NCBI RefSeq assembly: GCF_036324365.1
Contig: NZ_CP137080.1
Location: 1,302,001-1,366,000, forward strand
Direction: 5' to 3'
DNA: 64,000 nt
DNA from: Microbacterium limosum
GTDB taxonomy: Bacteria; Actinomycetota; Actinomycetes; Actinomycetales; Microbacteriaceae
The first letter of the stretch is position 1; each line of letters begins with the position of its first letter. The notes under the pieces were generated by a model. The model was not told the DNA's origin, did not search any database, and was given only the letters and a program-made list of their open reading frames with translations. A program made the translations under genes and the position numbers. Shown here one piece after another: positions 1-9,761 of this stretch.

Positions 1-1446
1 CGCGGTCCCCACGTTCCGAGCACGCGGATGGTCGGCAACGGCTGGGCGCTCACCCGCATCGCGGGTGCGTACTGGCGTGGCAGCGAGAAGAACCCGCAGC
101 TGCAGCGCATCTACGGAACCGCGTGGCCCACGAAGGACGAGCTGCGCGCCTATCAGGAGCGCCTTGAGGAAGCTGCGAAGCGGGATCACCGCAAGCTCGG
201 CAAGGAACTGGACCTCTTCTCTTTCCCCGACGAGATCGGCTCCGGGCTGTCGGTGTGGCACCCCAAGGGCGGGATCATCCGCGGCGAGATGGAGCAGCAC
301 GCGCGTCGCCGCCACGTCGAGGGCGGCTACACCTACGTGTACACGCCGCACATCTCAAAGGAGGACCTCTTCCTCCAGTCGAACCACCTCGTGACCTACC
401 GCGAGGGCATGTTCCCGCCGATCCGGATGGACGAGGAGGTGGATGCCGAGGGCCGCGTCACCAAGAACGGCACGGACTACTACCTCAAGCCCATGAACTG
501 CCCGATGCACATCCTGATCTACAAGGAGCGCGGTCGCAGCTATCGCGACCTGCCCATGCGGCTTGCGGAGAACGGCACCGTCTACCGCAACGAACTCTCG
601 GGCGCGCTTCATGGGCTCACCCGCGTGCGCGGCTTCACGCAGGACGATTCGCACCTGTTCGTGACCCCTGAGCAGCTGGAGTCCGAGGCGACCCGCGTGC
701 TGGAGTTCGTCATCTCGATGCTGCGCGACTTCGGCCTCGACGACTTCGAGCTCGAGCTGTCGATGCGCGACGACGAGAAGTCCAAGTGGATCGGCTCGGA
801 GGAGTTCTGGGAGTACTCCACGAACGCGCTGCGCAACGTGGCGGTCGCGAGCGGACTCAAGCTCACCGAGGTGCCGGGCGAGGCGGCGTTCTACGGCCCC
901 AAGATCGACCTGAAGACCAAGGACGCGATCGGGCGCACCTGGCAGCTGTCCACGGTGCAGGTCGACCCGAACCTCCCCGAGCGCTTCGGCCTCGAGTACA
1001 CCGACCGCGATGGGCAGAAGAAGCGTCCCATCATGATCCACCGAGCCCTGTTCGGCTCCATCGAGCGGTTCTTCGCGATCCTGCTCGAGCACTACGCGGG
1101 GGCGTTCCCGCTGTGGCTGGCGCCCGTACAGGTGGTCGGCATCCCCGTGGCGGAGGAGTACGCCGACTACCTCGACGACGTGATCACGCGACTCCGTCAG
1201 GCGGGAGTGCGTGCCGAGCTCGACCGATCCGACGACCGGATGCAGAAGAAGATCCGCACCCACACGACGATGAAGGTCCCCGTGCAGCTCATCGCGGGGG
1301 AGGCCGACCGCTCGGCCGGCACCGTGTCGTTCCGCTTCCGCGACGGGTCGCAGACGAACGGCGTGCCGATCGACGAGGCGATCTCGACGATCGAGCGGGC
1401 GATCGCGTCCCACATCCAGGTGTCCACCGCCGAGGACCTCGTGTGA
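1..1446 (+). CDS. thrS: Threonyl-tRNA synthetase, 5' end cut by window
   Basis: Charges tRNA-Thr with threonine in the cytoplasm. The open frame runs from base 1 with no start, so the N-terminal TGS/editing part and the beginning of the catalytic core lie outside; the opening residues RGPHVPSTR match the linker just before the class II core. Seen here: the class II core with motif 1 around [15 protein letters not shown], the zinc cysteine in MNCPMH, motif 2 around [18 protein letters not shown], the zinc histidines in FTQDDSH and IHRALFGS, motif 3 at [16 protein letters not shown], and the C-terminal anticodon-binding domain from about [15 protein letters not shown]. The stop overlaps the next gene by four bases (GTGA), so the two are probably co-transcribed and translationally coupled. 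Confidence 0.97.
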   Translation, partial: RGPHVPSTRMVGNGWALTRIAGAYWRGSEKNPQLQRIYGTAWPTKDELRAYQERLEEAAKRDHRKLGKELDLFSFPDEIGSGLSVWHPKGGIIRGEMEQHARRRHVEGGYTYVYTPHISKEDLFLQSNHLVTYREGMFPPIRMDEEVDAEGRVTKNGTDYYLKPMNCPMHILIYKERGRSYRDLPMRLAENGTVYRNELSGALHGLTRVRGFTQDDSHLFVTPEQLESEATRVLEFVISMLRDFGLDDFELELSMRDDEKSKWIGSEEFWEYSTNALRNVAVASGLKLTEVPGEAAFYGPKIDLKTKDAIGRTWQLSTVQVDPNLPERFGLEYTDRDGQKKRPIMIHRALFGSIERFFAILLEHYAGAFPLWLAPVQVVGIPVAEEYADYLDDVITRLRQAGVRAELDRSDDRMQKKIRTHTTMKVPVQLIAGEADRSAGTVSFRFRDGSQTNGVPIDEAISTIERAIASHIQVSTAEDLV

Positions 1447-1994
1447 TCGAGCCCGGCGACGGACTCGTGGATGCCGCGAACCTCGCGGGCGTGCCCGACG
1501 AGTTCCAGCGCCTGTGGACGCCCCACCGGATGGCCTACATCCAGGCCGGCCCCGATGCGTTGAACGACGACTGCCCCTTCTGCGCCGCGCCCGGCATGAG
1601 CGACGAGGACGCCCTCATCGTCGCCCGCGGGCGCACGGCGTACGTGCTGCTGAACCTCTTCCCGTACAACTCGGGGCACCTCCTGGTGTGCCCCTATCGC
1701 CACATCCCGATGTACGACGACGCGACGCCCGAAGAGGTCGCCGAGATCGGCGCCCTCACGCAGACCGGCATGCGTGTGCTGCGGGAGGTGTCGCGGTGCC
1801 ACGGCTTCAACCTCGGCATGAATCAGGGCCAGGTGGCGGGCGCCGGCATCGCGGGCCACCTGCACCAGCACATCGTGCCCCGCTGGGCGACCGATGCGAA
1901 CTTCTTCCCGATCATCGCGAAGACCAAGGCGCTGCCGCAGCTGCTCGGCGAGGTACGCAGCGCGGTCGCCGGGGCCTGGCCCGCGGCATCCTGA
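1443..1994 (+). CDS. HIT-family nucleotide phosphorylase (Ap4A phosphorylase-like)
   Basis: A 183-residue HIT-superfamily protein. The catalytic signature is HLHQH with histidines at residues 139, 141 and 143, and a CPFC pair (Cys44, Cys47) near the N-terminus resembles a zinc site seen in this branch. The family hydrolyses or phosphorolyses dinucleoside polyphosphates; the actinobacterial gene next to thrS is related to a mycobacterial Ap4A phosphorylase, so a role in clearing Ap4A made as a synthetase by-product is reasonable inference. The GTG start overlaps the thrS stop by four bases and puts the protein directly behind the synthetase. Exact substrate cannot be read from sequence. Confidence 0.88.
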   Translation: MIEPGDGLVDAANLAGVPDEFQRLWTPHRMAYIQAGPDALNDDCPFCAAPGMSDEDALIVARGRTAYVLLNLFPYNSGHLLVCPYRHIPMYDDATPEEVAEIGALTQTGMRVLREVSRCHGFNLGMNQGQVAGAGIAGHLHQHIVPRWATDANFFPIIAKTKALPQLLGEVRSAVAGAWPAAS

Positions 1995-2058
1995 CCCGCG
2001 GCGCGACGCCGGGGGCCGGCCGTCGCGGCGACGGCTCGCGCAGACGGGCGCAGGAGTT

Positions 2059-2123
2059 CGCCCCGGAACAGGAGAATGCGCGCAGGATCCTCCTGTCCTC
2101 GGGCGTTCGCCTGTTCCGGGGCG
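2059..2123. terminator. Long hairpin between convergent genes
   Basis: A perfect 14-base inverted repeat, CGCCCCGGAACAGG (2059-2072) and CCTGTTCCGGGGCG (2110-2123), encloses a 37-base loop that holds alternative shorter pairings (ACAGGA at 2068-2073 with TCCTGT at 2091-2096). It fills the 132-base gap between the HIT gene and the convergent pdxY, so a bidirectional terminator is the simplest reading. There is no U-tract on either side, and the large structured loop is unusual, so a REP-like repeat unit is the alternative. Confidence 0.55.
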
Positions 2124-2126
2124 GGG

Positions 2127-2978
2127 TCAGCGCACCCGCGTGACGGCGAACTGCATCCGGGGGCTCGCGTACGACTCCTGCGACTCCACCAGCGCCAGCT
2201 CGCGGGCGCCGGAGTCGTGGGTGCGCTCGAGCAGGTCGAAGACGCTCGACGTCGTGCGGGCCAGCGCGTCCGCGGCATCCCCCGTGCGCGTCAGGTGAGC
2301 CGTGAACAGCGCCGCGGTGACATCGCCCGAGCCGTTCGCCTTCATGGGGATGCGCGGGGTCTGCGCGATCCACGCGCCGTCGTCGGTCACGGCGAGCATC
2401 TCGATCGTGCCCTCCGGGCGGTCGGGTCGTTCCACGCTGGTCACGAGCACCGTGCGGGGGCCCATGGCGCGCGCGGCGTCGACGGCCTCGAGGGTCGAGT
2501 CGAGGTCGGCGGGCTCCGTGCCCGTGAGGAACCCCAGCTCGAACTGGTTCGGCGTGATGATGTCGGCCGCCGGCACGACGCGATCGCGCAGGAGCACGGG
2601 GATGGCGGGGGCGACGAAGCAGCCGGAGACGGCGTTTCCCATGACGGGGTCGCACGCGTAGACGGCGTCGGGGTTGGCCTCCTTCACCCGCGCGACCGCG
2701 TCGAGGACGACATCCGCGATGCCCTCGCCGCCCTGGTATCCCGAGAGCACGACGTCGATCTGCGGCAGCACGCCGCGTTCCTCGATGCCCGTGATGACGT
2801 CGCGGACGTCGTCGGGGGAGATGAGCGGGCCGCGCCACTGGCCGTAGCCTGTGTGGTTGGAGAAGTTGACCGTGTACACCGGCAGCACCTCCACTCCGAT
2901 GCGCTGGAGGGGGAACACGGCGGCGGAGTTGCCGACGTGGCCGTACGCCACGGCGGACTGGATAGAGAGCACCTTCAC
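2127..2978 (-). CDS. pdxY: Pyridoxal kinase PdxY
   Basis: A 283-residue ribokinase-fold kinase that phosphorylates pyridoxal (B6 salvage) to PLP. Supporting motifs are the N-terminal SAVAYGHVGNSAA, the YACDPVMGN segment, the ITPNQFELGFLTG strand-turn, and the C-terminal anion-hole/catalytic-base motif NGSGDVTAALF. Length is normal for PdxY. The start lies 7 bases after the stop of the upstream MocR-type regulator on the same strand, so the two form an operon divergent from pdxST; salvage and de novo PLP synthesis are thereby grouped under one regulator. Confidence 0.95.
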   Translation of the reverse strand: MKVLSIQSAVAYGHVGNSAAVFPLQRIGVEVLPVYTVNFSNHTGYGQWRGPLISPDDVRDVITGIEERGVLPQIDVVLSGYQGGEGIADVVLDAVARVKEANPDAVYACDPVMGNAVSGCFVAPAIPVLLRDRVVPAADIITPNQFELGFLTGTEPADLDSTLEAVDAARAMGPRTVLVTSVERPDRPEGTIEMLAVTDDGAWIAQTPRIPMKANGSGDVTAALFTAHLTRTGDAADALARTTSSVFDLLERTHDSGARELALVESQESYASPRMQFAVTRVR

Positions 2979-2985
2979 CGAACGA

Positions 2986-4329
2986 TCATCCCACCCTCGT
3001 CGGGGCGCGCGCCGCGCCGAGGGCCTCGTCGCACGCGTCGGAGAGGTCGGCCGCGAGGCGGTCCGCGTCGGCGTCGGAGAGGCCGTGCACCGTCAGCCGG
3101 ACATGGGATGCCGCGGCCCCGTCGGCGAGGACGAACTCGTCTCCCGTGCGCACGAGCCACCCGCGGCGGCGCAGGTGCGGCGACACCGCCGCGGCGTCGA
3201 CGGGGAGGCGGACCCAGATGTTGAGGCCGTCGCCCAGGGTGGCGGTGATCCCGTGCCGCGCGAGCCGCCGCACGAACGATGCGTTGCGATCGGTGTAGTG
3301 CCGAGCGGCGGCGCGGATACGGGATCGAGCACCGTCGTCGGTGACGAGATGCCCGACGATCCGCTGCAGCAGGTGGCTCACCCACGTCGTTCCGGGGCTC
3401 AGGCGCAGCGCGAGCCTCTCCGCCGTGTGCGGGTCGGACGCGACGAGGGCCAGGCACATGTCGGGGCCGAGGAACTTCGACACCGAGCGCACCAGCGCCC
3501 ACCGGCGGTGGTCGGGCCCGACGAGGGAGTGATAGGGCCGCTGCGAGAGGAGGGAGAAGTGATCGTCCTCGACCACGAGCACGTAGGGGTACTCGGCGAG
3601 CACGGCGCGCAGCTGCGCGGCCCGCTCGGCGGAGACGCTCGCTCCCGTCGGGTTCTGCGCCCGCGGGGTGCAGACGACGGCGCGCACGCCCTGGGCGAGA
3701 GCGGCGCGGAGTCCGTCGACCGTCATGCCCTCGGCATCCACCGGCACCGGCACGGCGCGGTACCCGCCGAGGCGCACGGTCTGAATGCTCGCGAGGAAGC
3801 ACGGGTCCTCGAGGGCGACGGCGTCGTCGCGGGCCAGCGCCTGCGCGAGCAGACGTTCGACCGCGTCGACCGCGCCGCTGGTGACCGTCAGCCGTAGGGG
3901 GCGGTCGCCGACGTCCGCGCGCATCCAGTCGCCGGCCCAGCTCTCGAGGCCCTCGTCGATGACTGGCTCTCCGTAGAGCACGGGGCGCCCGGCCGCGGCG
4001 GCGAGCGCGATCGAGGGGTCGGGGATGAGCCGGGGATCCGGATTGCCGGTGCCGACGTCGTGCAGCGAGCTCGGTGCCGAGAAGCCCTCCTGGGCGACGG
4101 GGGAGCGGTCTGCGACCCGGGTGCCCGCACGGCCTCTCGTGACGATGAGTCCGGCGGCCGCGAGCTGTCGGTACGCGGCCACGACGGTGTTGCGGTTGAC
4201 GCCCAGCTCGTCGGCGAGCGCGCGCACGGGCGGCAGGGGTTCGCCCGGGGCGAGTCGAGCGCGCTCCAGAAGGCCCCTCACGCTGTCGGCGATCTCGACC
4301 GCGGAGGTTCCGGTGATCCGTGACGTCAT
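2986..4329 (-). CDS. pdxR: PdxR-like MocR/GntR regulator of PLP synthesis
   Basis: A transcription factor of the MocR subfamily: an N-terminal GntR winged helix (about residues 10-75, with [20 protein letters not shown] as the recognition helix region) joined to an aminotransferase fold I domain that binds PLP; the segment [13 protein letters not shown] carries the expected PLP lysine. I chose ATG 4329 over an ATG 30 bases upstream because GGGAGAGGGG lies a few bases before it. It is divergent from pdxS with a 105-base gap and immediately upstream of pdxY. In Corynebacterium and relatives PdxR controls pdxST in response to PLP, so that is the likely job. Length 447 residues is typical. Confidence 0.92.
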   Translation of the reverse strand: MTSRITGTSAVEIADSVRGLLERARLAPGEPLPPVRALADELGVNRNTVVAAYRQLAAAGLIVTRGRAGTRVADRSPVAQEGFSAPSSLHDVGTGNPDPRLIPDPSIALAAAAGRPVLYGEPVIDEGLESWAGDWMRADVGDRPLRLTVTSGAVDAVERLLAQALARDDAVALEDPCFLASIQTVRLGGYRAVPVPVDAEGMTVDGLRAALAQGVRAVVCTPRAQNPTGASVSAERAAQLRAVLAEYPYVLVVEDDHFSLLSQRPYHSLVGPDHRRWALVRSVSKFLGPDMCLALVASDPHTAERLALRLSPGTTWVSHLLQRIVGHLVTDDGARSRIRAAARHYTDRNASFVRRLARHGITATLGDGLNIWVRLPVDAAAVSPHLRRRGWLVRTGDEFVLADGAAASHVRLTVHGLSDADADRLAADLSDACDEALGAARAPTRVG

Positions 4330-4371
4330 GTGCGCCCCCTCTCCCTCCGACGGTACCAAGCCCGTGCTACT

Positions 4372-4387
4372 TTTGGCCTATGCCAAA
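4372..4387. promoter_or_regulatory. Palindrome in the pdxR/pdxS divergent promoter region
   Basis: TTTGGC-CTAT-GCCAAA is a perfect interrupted palindrome midway between the divergent starts of pdxR and pdxS, in a locally AT-richer stretch. A related half site, TACCAAG, lies just upstream at 4354-4360. A MocR-type operator is the natural guess; spacing and protein footprint are unknown. Confidence 0.45.
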
Positions 4388-4434
4388 CCGGGAAGCACCC
4401 CGAGCCCGGTGATTCAGCGAAAGGACCCCCGGCC

Positions 4435-5325
4435 ATGACCTCCTCCACCACGGGCTCATCCCGCGTCAAGCGCGGCCTCGCCGAGATGCTCAAGGGCGGC
4501 GTCATCATGGACGTCGTCACGGCCGACCAGGCGAAGATCGCCGAGGATGCCGGGGCCGTCGCCGTCATGGCGCTGGAGCGCGTCCCCGCCGACATCCGCG
4601 CCCAGGGCGGCGTGTCGCGCATGAGCGATCCCGACATGATCGAGAGCATCATCGAGGCGGTGTCGATCCCCGTCATGGCGAAGGCGCGCATCGGCCACTT
4701 CGTCGAGGCGCAGGTGCTGCAGGAGCTGGGCGTGGACTACATCGACGAGTCCGAGGTGCTCTCGCCCGCCGACTACGTGAACCACATCGACAAGTGGGGC
4801 TTCACGGTCCCCTTCGTCTGCGGCGCCACGAATCTCGGGGAGGCGCTGCGGCGGATCACCGAGGGGGCCGCGATGATCCGCTCGAAGGGCGAGGCCGGCA
4901 CGGGCGACGTCTCGGAGGCGACGAAGCACATCCGCACGATCACGGCGGAGATCAACCGCCTGCGATCCATGACCAAGGACGAGCTGTACGTCGCCGCGAA
5001 GGATCTGCAGGCGCCCTACGAGCTCGTCGCCGAGGTCGCCGAGACGGGCACGCTGCCCGTCGTGCTCTTCACCGCGGGCGGTGTCGCCACTCCCGCGGAT
5101 GCCGCGATGATGATGCAGCTCGGCGCCGACGGTGTGTTCGTCGGCTCGGGGATCTTCAAGTCGGGCAACCCGGCGCAGCGCGCGGCCGCCGTCGTGAAGG
5201 CGACGACCTTCTTCGACGACCCGAAGGTCATCGCCGACGTCTCGCGCGGGCTCGGCGAGGCGATGGTCGGCATCAACGTGGCCGACCTGCCGGCGCCGCA
5301 CCGGCTCGCCGAGCGCGGCTGGTAG
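4435..5325 (+). CDS. pdxS: Pyridoxal 5'-phosphate synthase subunit PdxS
   Basis: The 296-residue lyase subunit of the deoxyxylulose-5-phosphate-independent PLP synthase; it condenses ribose 5-phosphate, glyceraldehyde 3-phosphate and ammonia from PdxT. Conserved blocks are seen throughout: [20 protein letters not shown], the active-site lysine region in [27 protein letters not shown], and the [14 protein letters not shown] phosphate-binding loop near the end. The frame is open further upstream, but ATG 4435 has AAGGA nine bases before it and matches family length. pdxT follows after three bases. Confidence 0.98.
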   Translation: MTSSTTGSSRVKRGLAEMLKGGVIMDVVTADQAKIAEDAGAVAVMALERVPADIRAQGGVSRMSDPDMIESIIEAVSIPVMAKARIGHFVEAQVLQELGVDYIDESEVLSPADYVNHIDKWGFTVPFVCGATNLGEALRRITEGAAMIRSKGEAGTGDVSEATKHIRTITAEINRLRSMTKDELYVAAKDLQAPYELVAEVAETGTLPVVLFTAGGVATPADAAMMMQLGADGVFVGSGIFKSGNPAQRAAAVVKATTFFDDPKVIADVSRGLGEAMVGINVADLPAPHRLAERGW

Positions 5326-5328
5326 GCC

Positions 5329-5925
5329 GTGGCGTCGTCCCCGCGCGTGGGGGTACTCGCCCTCCAGGGTGACGTGCGCGAGCACGCGCGTGTGCTCGCC
5401 GACCTCGGTGCGGACGTCGTGCTCGTGCGTCGGCCCGCGGAACTCGCGGGAGTGGACGGCCTCGTGCTCCCTGGCGGCGAGTCGAGCGTCATCGACAAAC
5501 TGTCGCGGGCGTTCGGCATGCGGGATCCGATCCGCGACGCGATCGCCGGGGGGATGCCGGTGTTCGGCACCTGCGCGGGCCTGATCCTGCTCGCCGATCG
5601 CATTCTCGACGGCATCCCGGGCCAGGAGAGCTTCGGGGGACTCGACATCACCGTGCGGCGCAACGCCTTCGGCGGACAGGTGGAGTCGTTCGAGACCGAC
5701 CTGGATGTCCCCGTGCTGGGGGCTCCCGCCGTGCGGGCCGCGTTCATCCGCGCCCCCGTCGTGGAGGAGAGCGGGCCGGATGTCGAGGTGCTCGCGGCCC
5801 TCGCCGACGACCGCATCGTCGCCGTGCGCCGCGGACCGGTCATGGGCACGAGCTTCCACCCCGAGACCGCCGGCGAGACCCGCTTCCACGCCCTGTTCCT
5901 GGAGTCGGTGCGCACGCGCGCGTGA
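5329..5925 (+). CDS. pdxT: PLP synthase glutaminase subunit PdxT
   Basis: A 198-residue class I glutaminase that frees ammonia from glutamine and channels it to PdxS. Visible catalytic elements are VLALQGDVREH, the PGGES oxyanion motif, the nucleophile cysteine in GTCAGLILLA, and the His-x-Glu pair in SFHPETAGETRFH. The GTG start is three bases after the pdxS stop. Together with pdxS this gives a complete de novo PLP route. Confidence 0.97.
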   Translation: MASSPRVGVLALQGDVREHARVLADLGADVVLVRRPAELAGVDGLVLPGGESSVIDKLSRAFGMRDPIRDAIAGGMPVFGTCAGLILLADRILDGIPGQESFGGLDITVRRNAFGGQVESFETDLDVPVLGAPAVRAAFIRAPVVEESGPDVEVLAALADDRIVAVRRGPVMGTSFHPETAGETRFHALFLESVRTRA

Positions 5926-5929
5926 GGGC

Positions 5930-5935
5930 TAGCCT
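5930..5935 (+). promoter_or_regulatory. -10 element, leaderless layout
   Basis: TAGCCT ends exactly six bases before the ATG at 5942, with no Shine-Dalgarno sequence between. Transcription would start at or next to the A of the start codon, implying a leaderless mRNA for the DUF1697 gene. No good -35 is visible. Confidence 0.55.
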
Positions 5936-5941
5936 GGCGGC

Positions 5942-6466
5942 ATGACCGAGTGGGTGGTGCTGCTTCGCGGCGTGAACGTCGGCGGCGTCACGGTGCGCTC
6001 CGCCGAGCTGCGCGACCTGCTCGCCGGCCTCGGGTTCGCCGGGGCGAGAACGTACCTGGCCAGCGGCAACGCGAGGGTCGCGAGCGATCTCGACGCGGCC
6101 GCCCTCCGCAGCCTCCTCGAGTCGGCCCTCTCCGAGCGCTTCGGCTACGACGCGAAGGTGCTCGTCGCCCCGCTCGCGGACGTCGACCGCGTCGTGCGCG
6201 CGTTCCCGTTCGACGAGACCGACGGGACGCGTCAGCCCTGGGTGATCTTCTGCGCGGACGGAGAGACACGCGACGAGCTGACGGATGCCGCGGCATCCCT
6301 CGACCCGGATGTGGATCCCGTGCGTGCCGGGCCGGGCGTCGTGTACTGGCATCCCGAGAAGGGACGCTCCACCGACACGTCCTTCGCGAAGGTCGTCGCC
6401 CGCGCGACGTACCGCGCGCGCACGACGAACCGGAACCTCCGGACGCTCCGGCGCATCCTCGGCTGA
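5942..6466 (+). CDS. DUF1697 family protein
   Basis: A 174-residue soluble protein matching the DUF1697 family: the start [12 protein letters not shown] followed by a [10 protein letters not shown] helix and the strand [10 protein letters not shown] are the hallmark of the family, and the C-terminal [14 protein letters not shown] completes it. Function is not established. It stands alone between pdxT and yebC with its own predicted leaderless promoter, so it is probably not part of the PLP operon. Confidence 0.85.
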   Translation: MTEWVVLLRGVNVGGVTVRSAELRDLLAGLGFAGARTYLASGNARVASDLDAAALRSLLESALSERFGYDAKVLVAPLADVDRVVRAFPFDETDGTRQPWVIFCADGETRDELTDAAASLDPDVDPVRAGPGVVYWHPEKGRSTDTSFAKVVARATYRARTTNRNLRTLRRILG

Positions 6467-6528
6467 CCCGCCGCCCAGCGCGGTTCGGCGGGTGCGGCGC
6501 GGATGCCGCTCGCCGGGGGGAGAAGAAA

Positions 6529-6545
6529 CGCCGCACGGTGCGGCG
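6529..6545. promoter_or_regulatory. Perfect dyad upstream of yebC promoter
   Basis: CGCCGCAC-G-GTGCGGCG is a 17-base perfect dyad located 14 bases upstream of the putative yebC -10, covering the -35 position. As RNA it could form a CGCCGC/GCGGCG stem with a five-base loop and serve as a weak terminator for the DUF1697 gene; as DNA it could be an operator. The sequence alone does not decide. Confidence 0.4.
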
Positions 6546-6559
6546 CGCGGCTGCGGGCC

Positions 6560-6565
6560 TAGAAT
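6560..6565 (+). promoter_or_regulatory. -10 element for yebC
   Basis: TAGAAT lies about 41 bases before the yebC ATG, giving a short leader of roughly 35 bases that contains the ribosome binding site AGGAG at 6598-6602. Confidence 0.5.
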
Positions 6566-6606
6566 CTACGGAGACTTTCCGGCCGAACGACACACACAGG
6601 AGTTAC

Positions 6607-7374
6607 ATGTCCGGGCATTCCAAGTGGGCGACGACGAAGCACAAGAAGGCCGTCATCGACGCGCGCCGCGCGAAGTCGTTCGCCAAGCTCATCAAGAACA
6701 TCGAGGTCGCGGCCAAGCTGGGCGGCGCCGACCTGTCGGGCAACCCGACCCTGTACGACGCCGTGCAGAAGGCCAAGAAGACCTCGGTCCCCAACGACAA
6801 CATCGATCGCGCCATCAAGCGCGGCGCGGGCATCTCCGGCGAGTCGGTCGAGTACCAGACGATCATGTACGAGGGCTACGGCCCGAACGGTGTCGCGCTG
6901 CTCATCGAGTGCCTCACCGACAACAAGAACCGCGCGGCGGCGGAGGTGCGCACGGCGCTCACGCGCAACGGCGGCACCCTCGCCGACCCCGGCTCGGTGT
7001 CCTACAACTTCTCTCGCAAGGGCGTCATCGTCGTCTCGGGCGAGGGCACCTCCGAGGACGACGTCATGCTCGCGGCGCTCGAGGCGGGAGCCGAGGAGGT
7101 CGAGCCCCACTCGCAGGGCTTCGAGGTCGTCACGGACGCGTCCCACCTCGTGGCGGTGCGCACCGCGCTGCAGGACGCGGGCCTCGACTACGAGTCCGCC
7201 GACGTCGAATTCGTGCCGAGCCTGAAGGTGGAGGTGGACGCCGACACCGCCCGCAAGGTGTTCCGCCTGATCGACGCGCTCGAGGACAGCGACGACGTGC
7301 AGAACGTGTTCAGCAACTTCGACCTCACCGCCGACGTGCAGGCGGAGCTCGAAAGCGACGGCGACGAGGACTGA
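6607..7374 (+). CDS. yebC: YebC/PmpR family protein
   Basis: A 255-residue member of the universal YebC/TACO1 family. The N-terminal [19 protein letters not shown] block, the central [18 protein letters not shown] and the C-terminal [20 protein letters not shown] are diagnostic. Long annotated as a DNA-binding regulator; members have more recently been linked to translation of difficult stretches. The frame extends far upstream, but ATG 6607 has AGGAG four bases before it and gives the family's usual length. It sits just before ruvCAB, the common actinobacterial order. Confidence 0.96.
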   Translation: MSGHSKWATTKHKKAVIDARRAKSFAKLIKNIEVAAKLGGADLSGNPTLYDAVQKAKKTSVPNDNIDRAIKRGAGISGESVEYQTIMYEGYGPNGVALLIECLTDNKNRAAAEVRTALTRNGGTLADPGSVSYNFSRKGVIVVSGEGTSEDDVMLAALEAGAEEVEPHSQGFEVVTDASHLVAVRTALQDAGLDYESADVEFVPSLKVEVDADTARKVFRLIDALEDSDDVQNVFSNFDLTADVQAELESDGDED

Positions 7375-7414
7375 CCCCGGGCGCGCCGTTCGCGGACGCG
7401 GCCTCGGGGCGACG

Positions 7415-7420
7415 TAGCGT
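7415..7420 (+). promoter_or_regulatory. -10 element, leaderless layout (ruvC)
   Basis: TAGCGT is followed by six bases and then GTG 7427. No ribosome binding site can fit in a separate leader, so ruvC is predicted to be transcribed as a leaderless mRNA. Confidence 0.5.
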
Positions 7421-7426
7421 AGGGGA

Positions 7427-7999
7427 GTGGCCACCCCCCTGCGCGTCCTGGGCATCGACCCGGGCCTGACCCGGTGCGGCGTCGGCGTCGTGGATGTCGC
7501 GCCGAACCGCACGGCGACGCTCGTGCACGTCGGGGTGATCCGCTCGTCGCCGGATGCCCCGGCATCCGTTCGGCTCGCCGCGATCGCCGCGGGGCTGCGC
7601 GAAGTGCTCGACGAGCACCGGCCGCACGTCGTCGCGGTGGAGCGCGTGTTCGCGCAGCACAACACCCGCACGGTCATGGGCACGGCCCAGGTGAGCGGGG
7701 TGGCGCTGCTGCTGGCCGCAGAGCGCGGGCTGCCGGCCGAGACCCACACCCCGACCGAGGTGAAGGCGGCCATCACCGGCTACGGCGCGGCCGACAAGCG
7801 CCAGGTGCAGACGATGGTTGCGCGCGTCCTGCGGCTGGACGCGCTCCCGCGCCCCGCGGATGCCGCGGACGCCCTCGCGCTGGCGCTGTGCCACGCCTGG
7901 CGCGGCAGTGCCCCGTCGGCGGCGTCGCCGGCCGGTGCCGCGACGCCCGCGCAGAAGGCGTGGGCGGATGCCGAGCGCCTCGCCCGCAGCGGCCGCTGA
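7427..7999 (+). CDS. ruvC: Crossover junction endodeoxyribonuclease RuvC
   Basis: The 190-residue Holliday-junction resolvase. It has the RNase H-like fold with acidic catalytic residues visible in [25 protein letters not shown] and [14 protein letters not shown]. The C-terminus carries an Ala/Pro-rich tail beyond the core. The GTG start is fixed by the usual N-terminus [11 protein letters not shown] and the -10 six bases upstream. It lies directly before ruvA and ruvB, whose products form the branch-migration motor. Confidence 0.96.
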   Translation: MATPLRVLGIDPGLTRCGVGVVDVAPNRTATLVHVGVIRSSPDAPASVRLAAIAAGLREVLDEHRPHVVAVERVFAQHNTRTVMGTAQVSGVALLLAAERGLPAETHTPTEVKAAITGYGAADKRQVQTMVARVLRLDALPRPADAADALALALCHAWRGSAPSAASPAGAATPAQKAWADAERLARSGR

Positions 8000-8033
8000 G
8001 CGTGTCGCTCGAACATACCTACGATCGCTCCCG

Positions 8034-8039
8034 TAGGCT
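8034..8039 (+). promoter_or_regulatory. -10 element, leaderless layout (ruvA)
   Basis: TAGGCT ends six bases before ATG 8046. ruvA therefore appears to have its own leaderless promoter in the 46-base gap after ruvC. Confidence 0.5.
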
Positions 8040-8045
8040 TCGGGG

Positions 8046-8672
8046 ATGATCTCCTCCCTGCGCGGCACCGTGCTGCACGCCGCCGTCGATGCGGTCATCG
8101 TCGAGGTCGGCGGCGTCGGCTTCCACGTCGCCGTCCCCGTCGATCTCGCCCGCGGCGCCCGGTCCGGCGAGACCCTCGCGCTCCACACGCACCTCGTCGT
8201 GCGTGAAGACGCCCTCGCGTTGTTCGGCTTCGCCACGCGCGAGGAGCTCGAGGTGTTCGTGCAGCTGCTGCAGGTCACCGGCGTGGGTCCGAAGTCCGCG
8301 CTCGGGGTGCTGTCGCACCTGAGCGTCGACCAGATCGCGGCCGCCGTCGCCGACGACGACGACGCCCCCTTCCGCAAGGTGTCGGGGATCGGCCCCAAGA
8401 CCGCCAAGCTCATCGTCGTGCAGCTCGCCGGAAAGCTCGCGCCGCCGGCCCGTGCCGCCGCGGCCGCCCCCACGAGGGATGCTGCCGCGGACGTCCTCGC
8501 TCAGGTCACGCAGGCCCTCGTCGGGCTCGGCTACCCGGAGAAGGTGGCGGCCGAGACCGTCACGATGACCGCAGAGTCCGCCGACGACGCGACACGCGCG
8601 CACACGCAGGCGCTCCTGCGGCTGACGCTCGCCGCGCTCGGCCCCGCGCGCCAAGGAGGCACTCGTGGCTGA
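8046..8672 (+). CDS. ruvA: Holliday junction DNA helicase subunit RuvA
   Basis: A 208-residue junction-recognition subunit. The N-terminal OB domain begins [11 protein letters not shown]; two helix-hairpin-helix motifs are seen at [14 protein letters not shown] and [16 protein letters not shown]; an Ala-rich flexible linker (about residues 137-155) leads to the C-terminal domain III that contacts RuvB. Its stop overlaps ruvB by eight bases, so RuvA and RuvB are translationally coupled. Confidence 0.97.
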   Translation: MISSLRGTVLHAAVDAVIVEVGGVGFHVAVPVDLARGARSGETLALHTHLVVREDALALFGFATREELEVFVQLLQVTGVGPKSALGVLSHLSVDQIAAAVADDDDAPFRKVSGIGPKTAKLIVVQLAGKLAPPARAAAAAPTRDAAADVLAQVTQALVGLGYPEKVAAETVTMTAESADDATRAHTQALLRLTLAALGPARQGGTRG

Positions 8673-9696
8673 GCACGACGACCGCCCCGAGGTCTCGCCC
8701 GACGCCCAGGAGTCCGAGCTCGCGATCGAGGGCGCGCTGCGACCGACATCGCTCGCGGACTTCGTCGGCCAGCCCAAGGTCCGCAGTCAGCTGCAGCTGT
8801 TGCTGGATGCCGCGGGGATGCAGCAGCGGCCCGCCGACCACATCCTGCTGTCGGGCCCGCCCGGGCTCGGCAAGACCACCCTGGCGATGATCGTGGCCCA
8901 CGAGAGCGGGCGCCCCCTGCGCCTGTCGAGCGGCCCGGCCATCCAGCACGCGGGCGATCTCGCGGCGCTGCTGTCGAGCCTGACCCCGGGGGAGGTGCTC
9001 TTCATCGACGAGGTGCACCGGATGGCGCGCTCGGCGGAGGAGATGCTGTACCTCGCGATGGAGGACTTCCGCATCGACATCATGGTCGGCAAGGGTGCGG
9101 GGGCGACCAGCATCCCGCTCGACCTCGCTCCCTTCACCCTGGTGGGCGCGACGACCCGCGCGGGTCTGCTCCCGAACCCTCTTCGCGACCGATTCGGGTT
9201 CACGGGACACCTCGAGTACTACGATCCCGCCGACCTCGAGCGTGTCATCTCGCGCTCGGCCGATATGCTCGGCGTCGCCCTGCCGCCCGTGGCGCGGGGG
9301 GAGATCGCCCGTCGTTCGCGGGGGACCCCCCGCATCGCGAACCGGCTCCTGCGACGCGTGCGGGACTTCGTGCTCGTGCACGACCGCCCGGCCGACCTCG
9401 ACGCCGTGAGCGCCGCTCTCGAGCTCTACGACGTGGACGAGATCGGCCTGGACCGCCTCGACCGTGCCGTGCTCGATGCTCTCGTCCGACGCTTCGGGGG
9501 AGGACCGGTCGGCCTGTCGACGCTCGCGGTGGCGGTCGGCGAGGAGGCGGAGACGGTGGAGAGCGTGGTCGAGCCCTACCTCGTGCGGATCGGCTTCCTC
9601 GGACGCACCCCCCGCGGCAGGATCGCCACGCCCGCTGCCTACGCGCACCTGGGAGCCCCCCATGCCGAGAATGCGCTCAGATTCGATGACCTATAA
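8665..9696 (+). CDS. ruvB: Holliday junction branch migration ATPase RuvB
   Basis: A 343-residue AAA+ motor. Walker A is GPPGLGKTT, Walker B is LFIDEVHRM, the sensor/arginine-finger region is [18 protein letters not shown], and the C-terminal winged helix contains the typical [11 protein letters not shown] segment. The GTG start overlaps the ruvA stop. The last bases of the gene carry the predicted promoter of the downstream yajC-secDF operon. Confidence 0.98.
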   Translation: MAEHDDRPEVSPDAQESELAIEGALRPTSLADFVGQPKVRSQLQLLLDAAGMQQRPADHILLSGPPGLGKTTLAMIVAHESGRPLRLSSGPAIQHAGDLAALLSSLTPGEVLFIDEVHRMARSAEEMLYLAMEDFRIDIMVGKGAGATSIPLDLAPFTLVGATTRAGLLPNPLRDRFGFTGHLEYYDPADLERVISRSADMLGVALPPVARGEIARRSRGTPRIANRLLRRVRDFVLVHDRPADLDAVSAALELYDVDEIGLDRLDRAVLDALVRRFGGGPVGLSTLAVAVGEEAETVESVVEPYLVRIGFLGRTPRGRIATPAAYAHLGAPHAENALRFDDL

Positions 9697-9697
9697 T
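9692..9697 (+). promoter_or_regulatory. Consensus -10 for yajC-secD-secF
   Basis: TATAAT, the only perfect -10 hexamer I noticed in the window, spans the ruvB stop codon and lies 65 bases upstream of yajC. No clear -35 is present. Confidence 0.55.
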
Positions 9698-9761
9698 CGC
9701 TGAAGGCTTCTCGGCCCCGATCGCGCGCGTATCTCGCGTGCCTGGAAAGGCGTTCCCCCGC

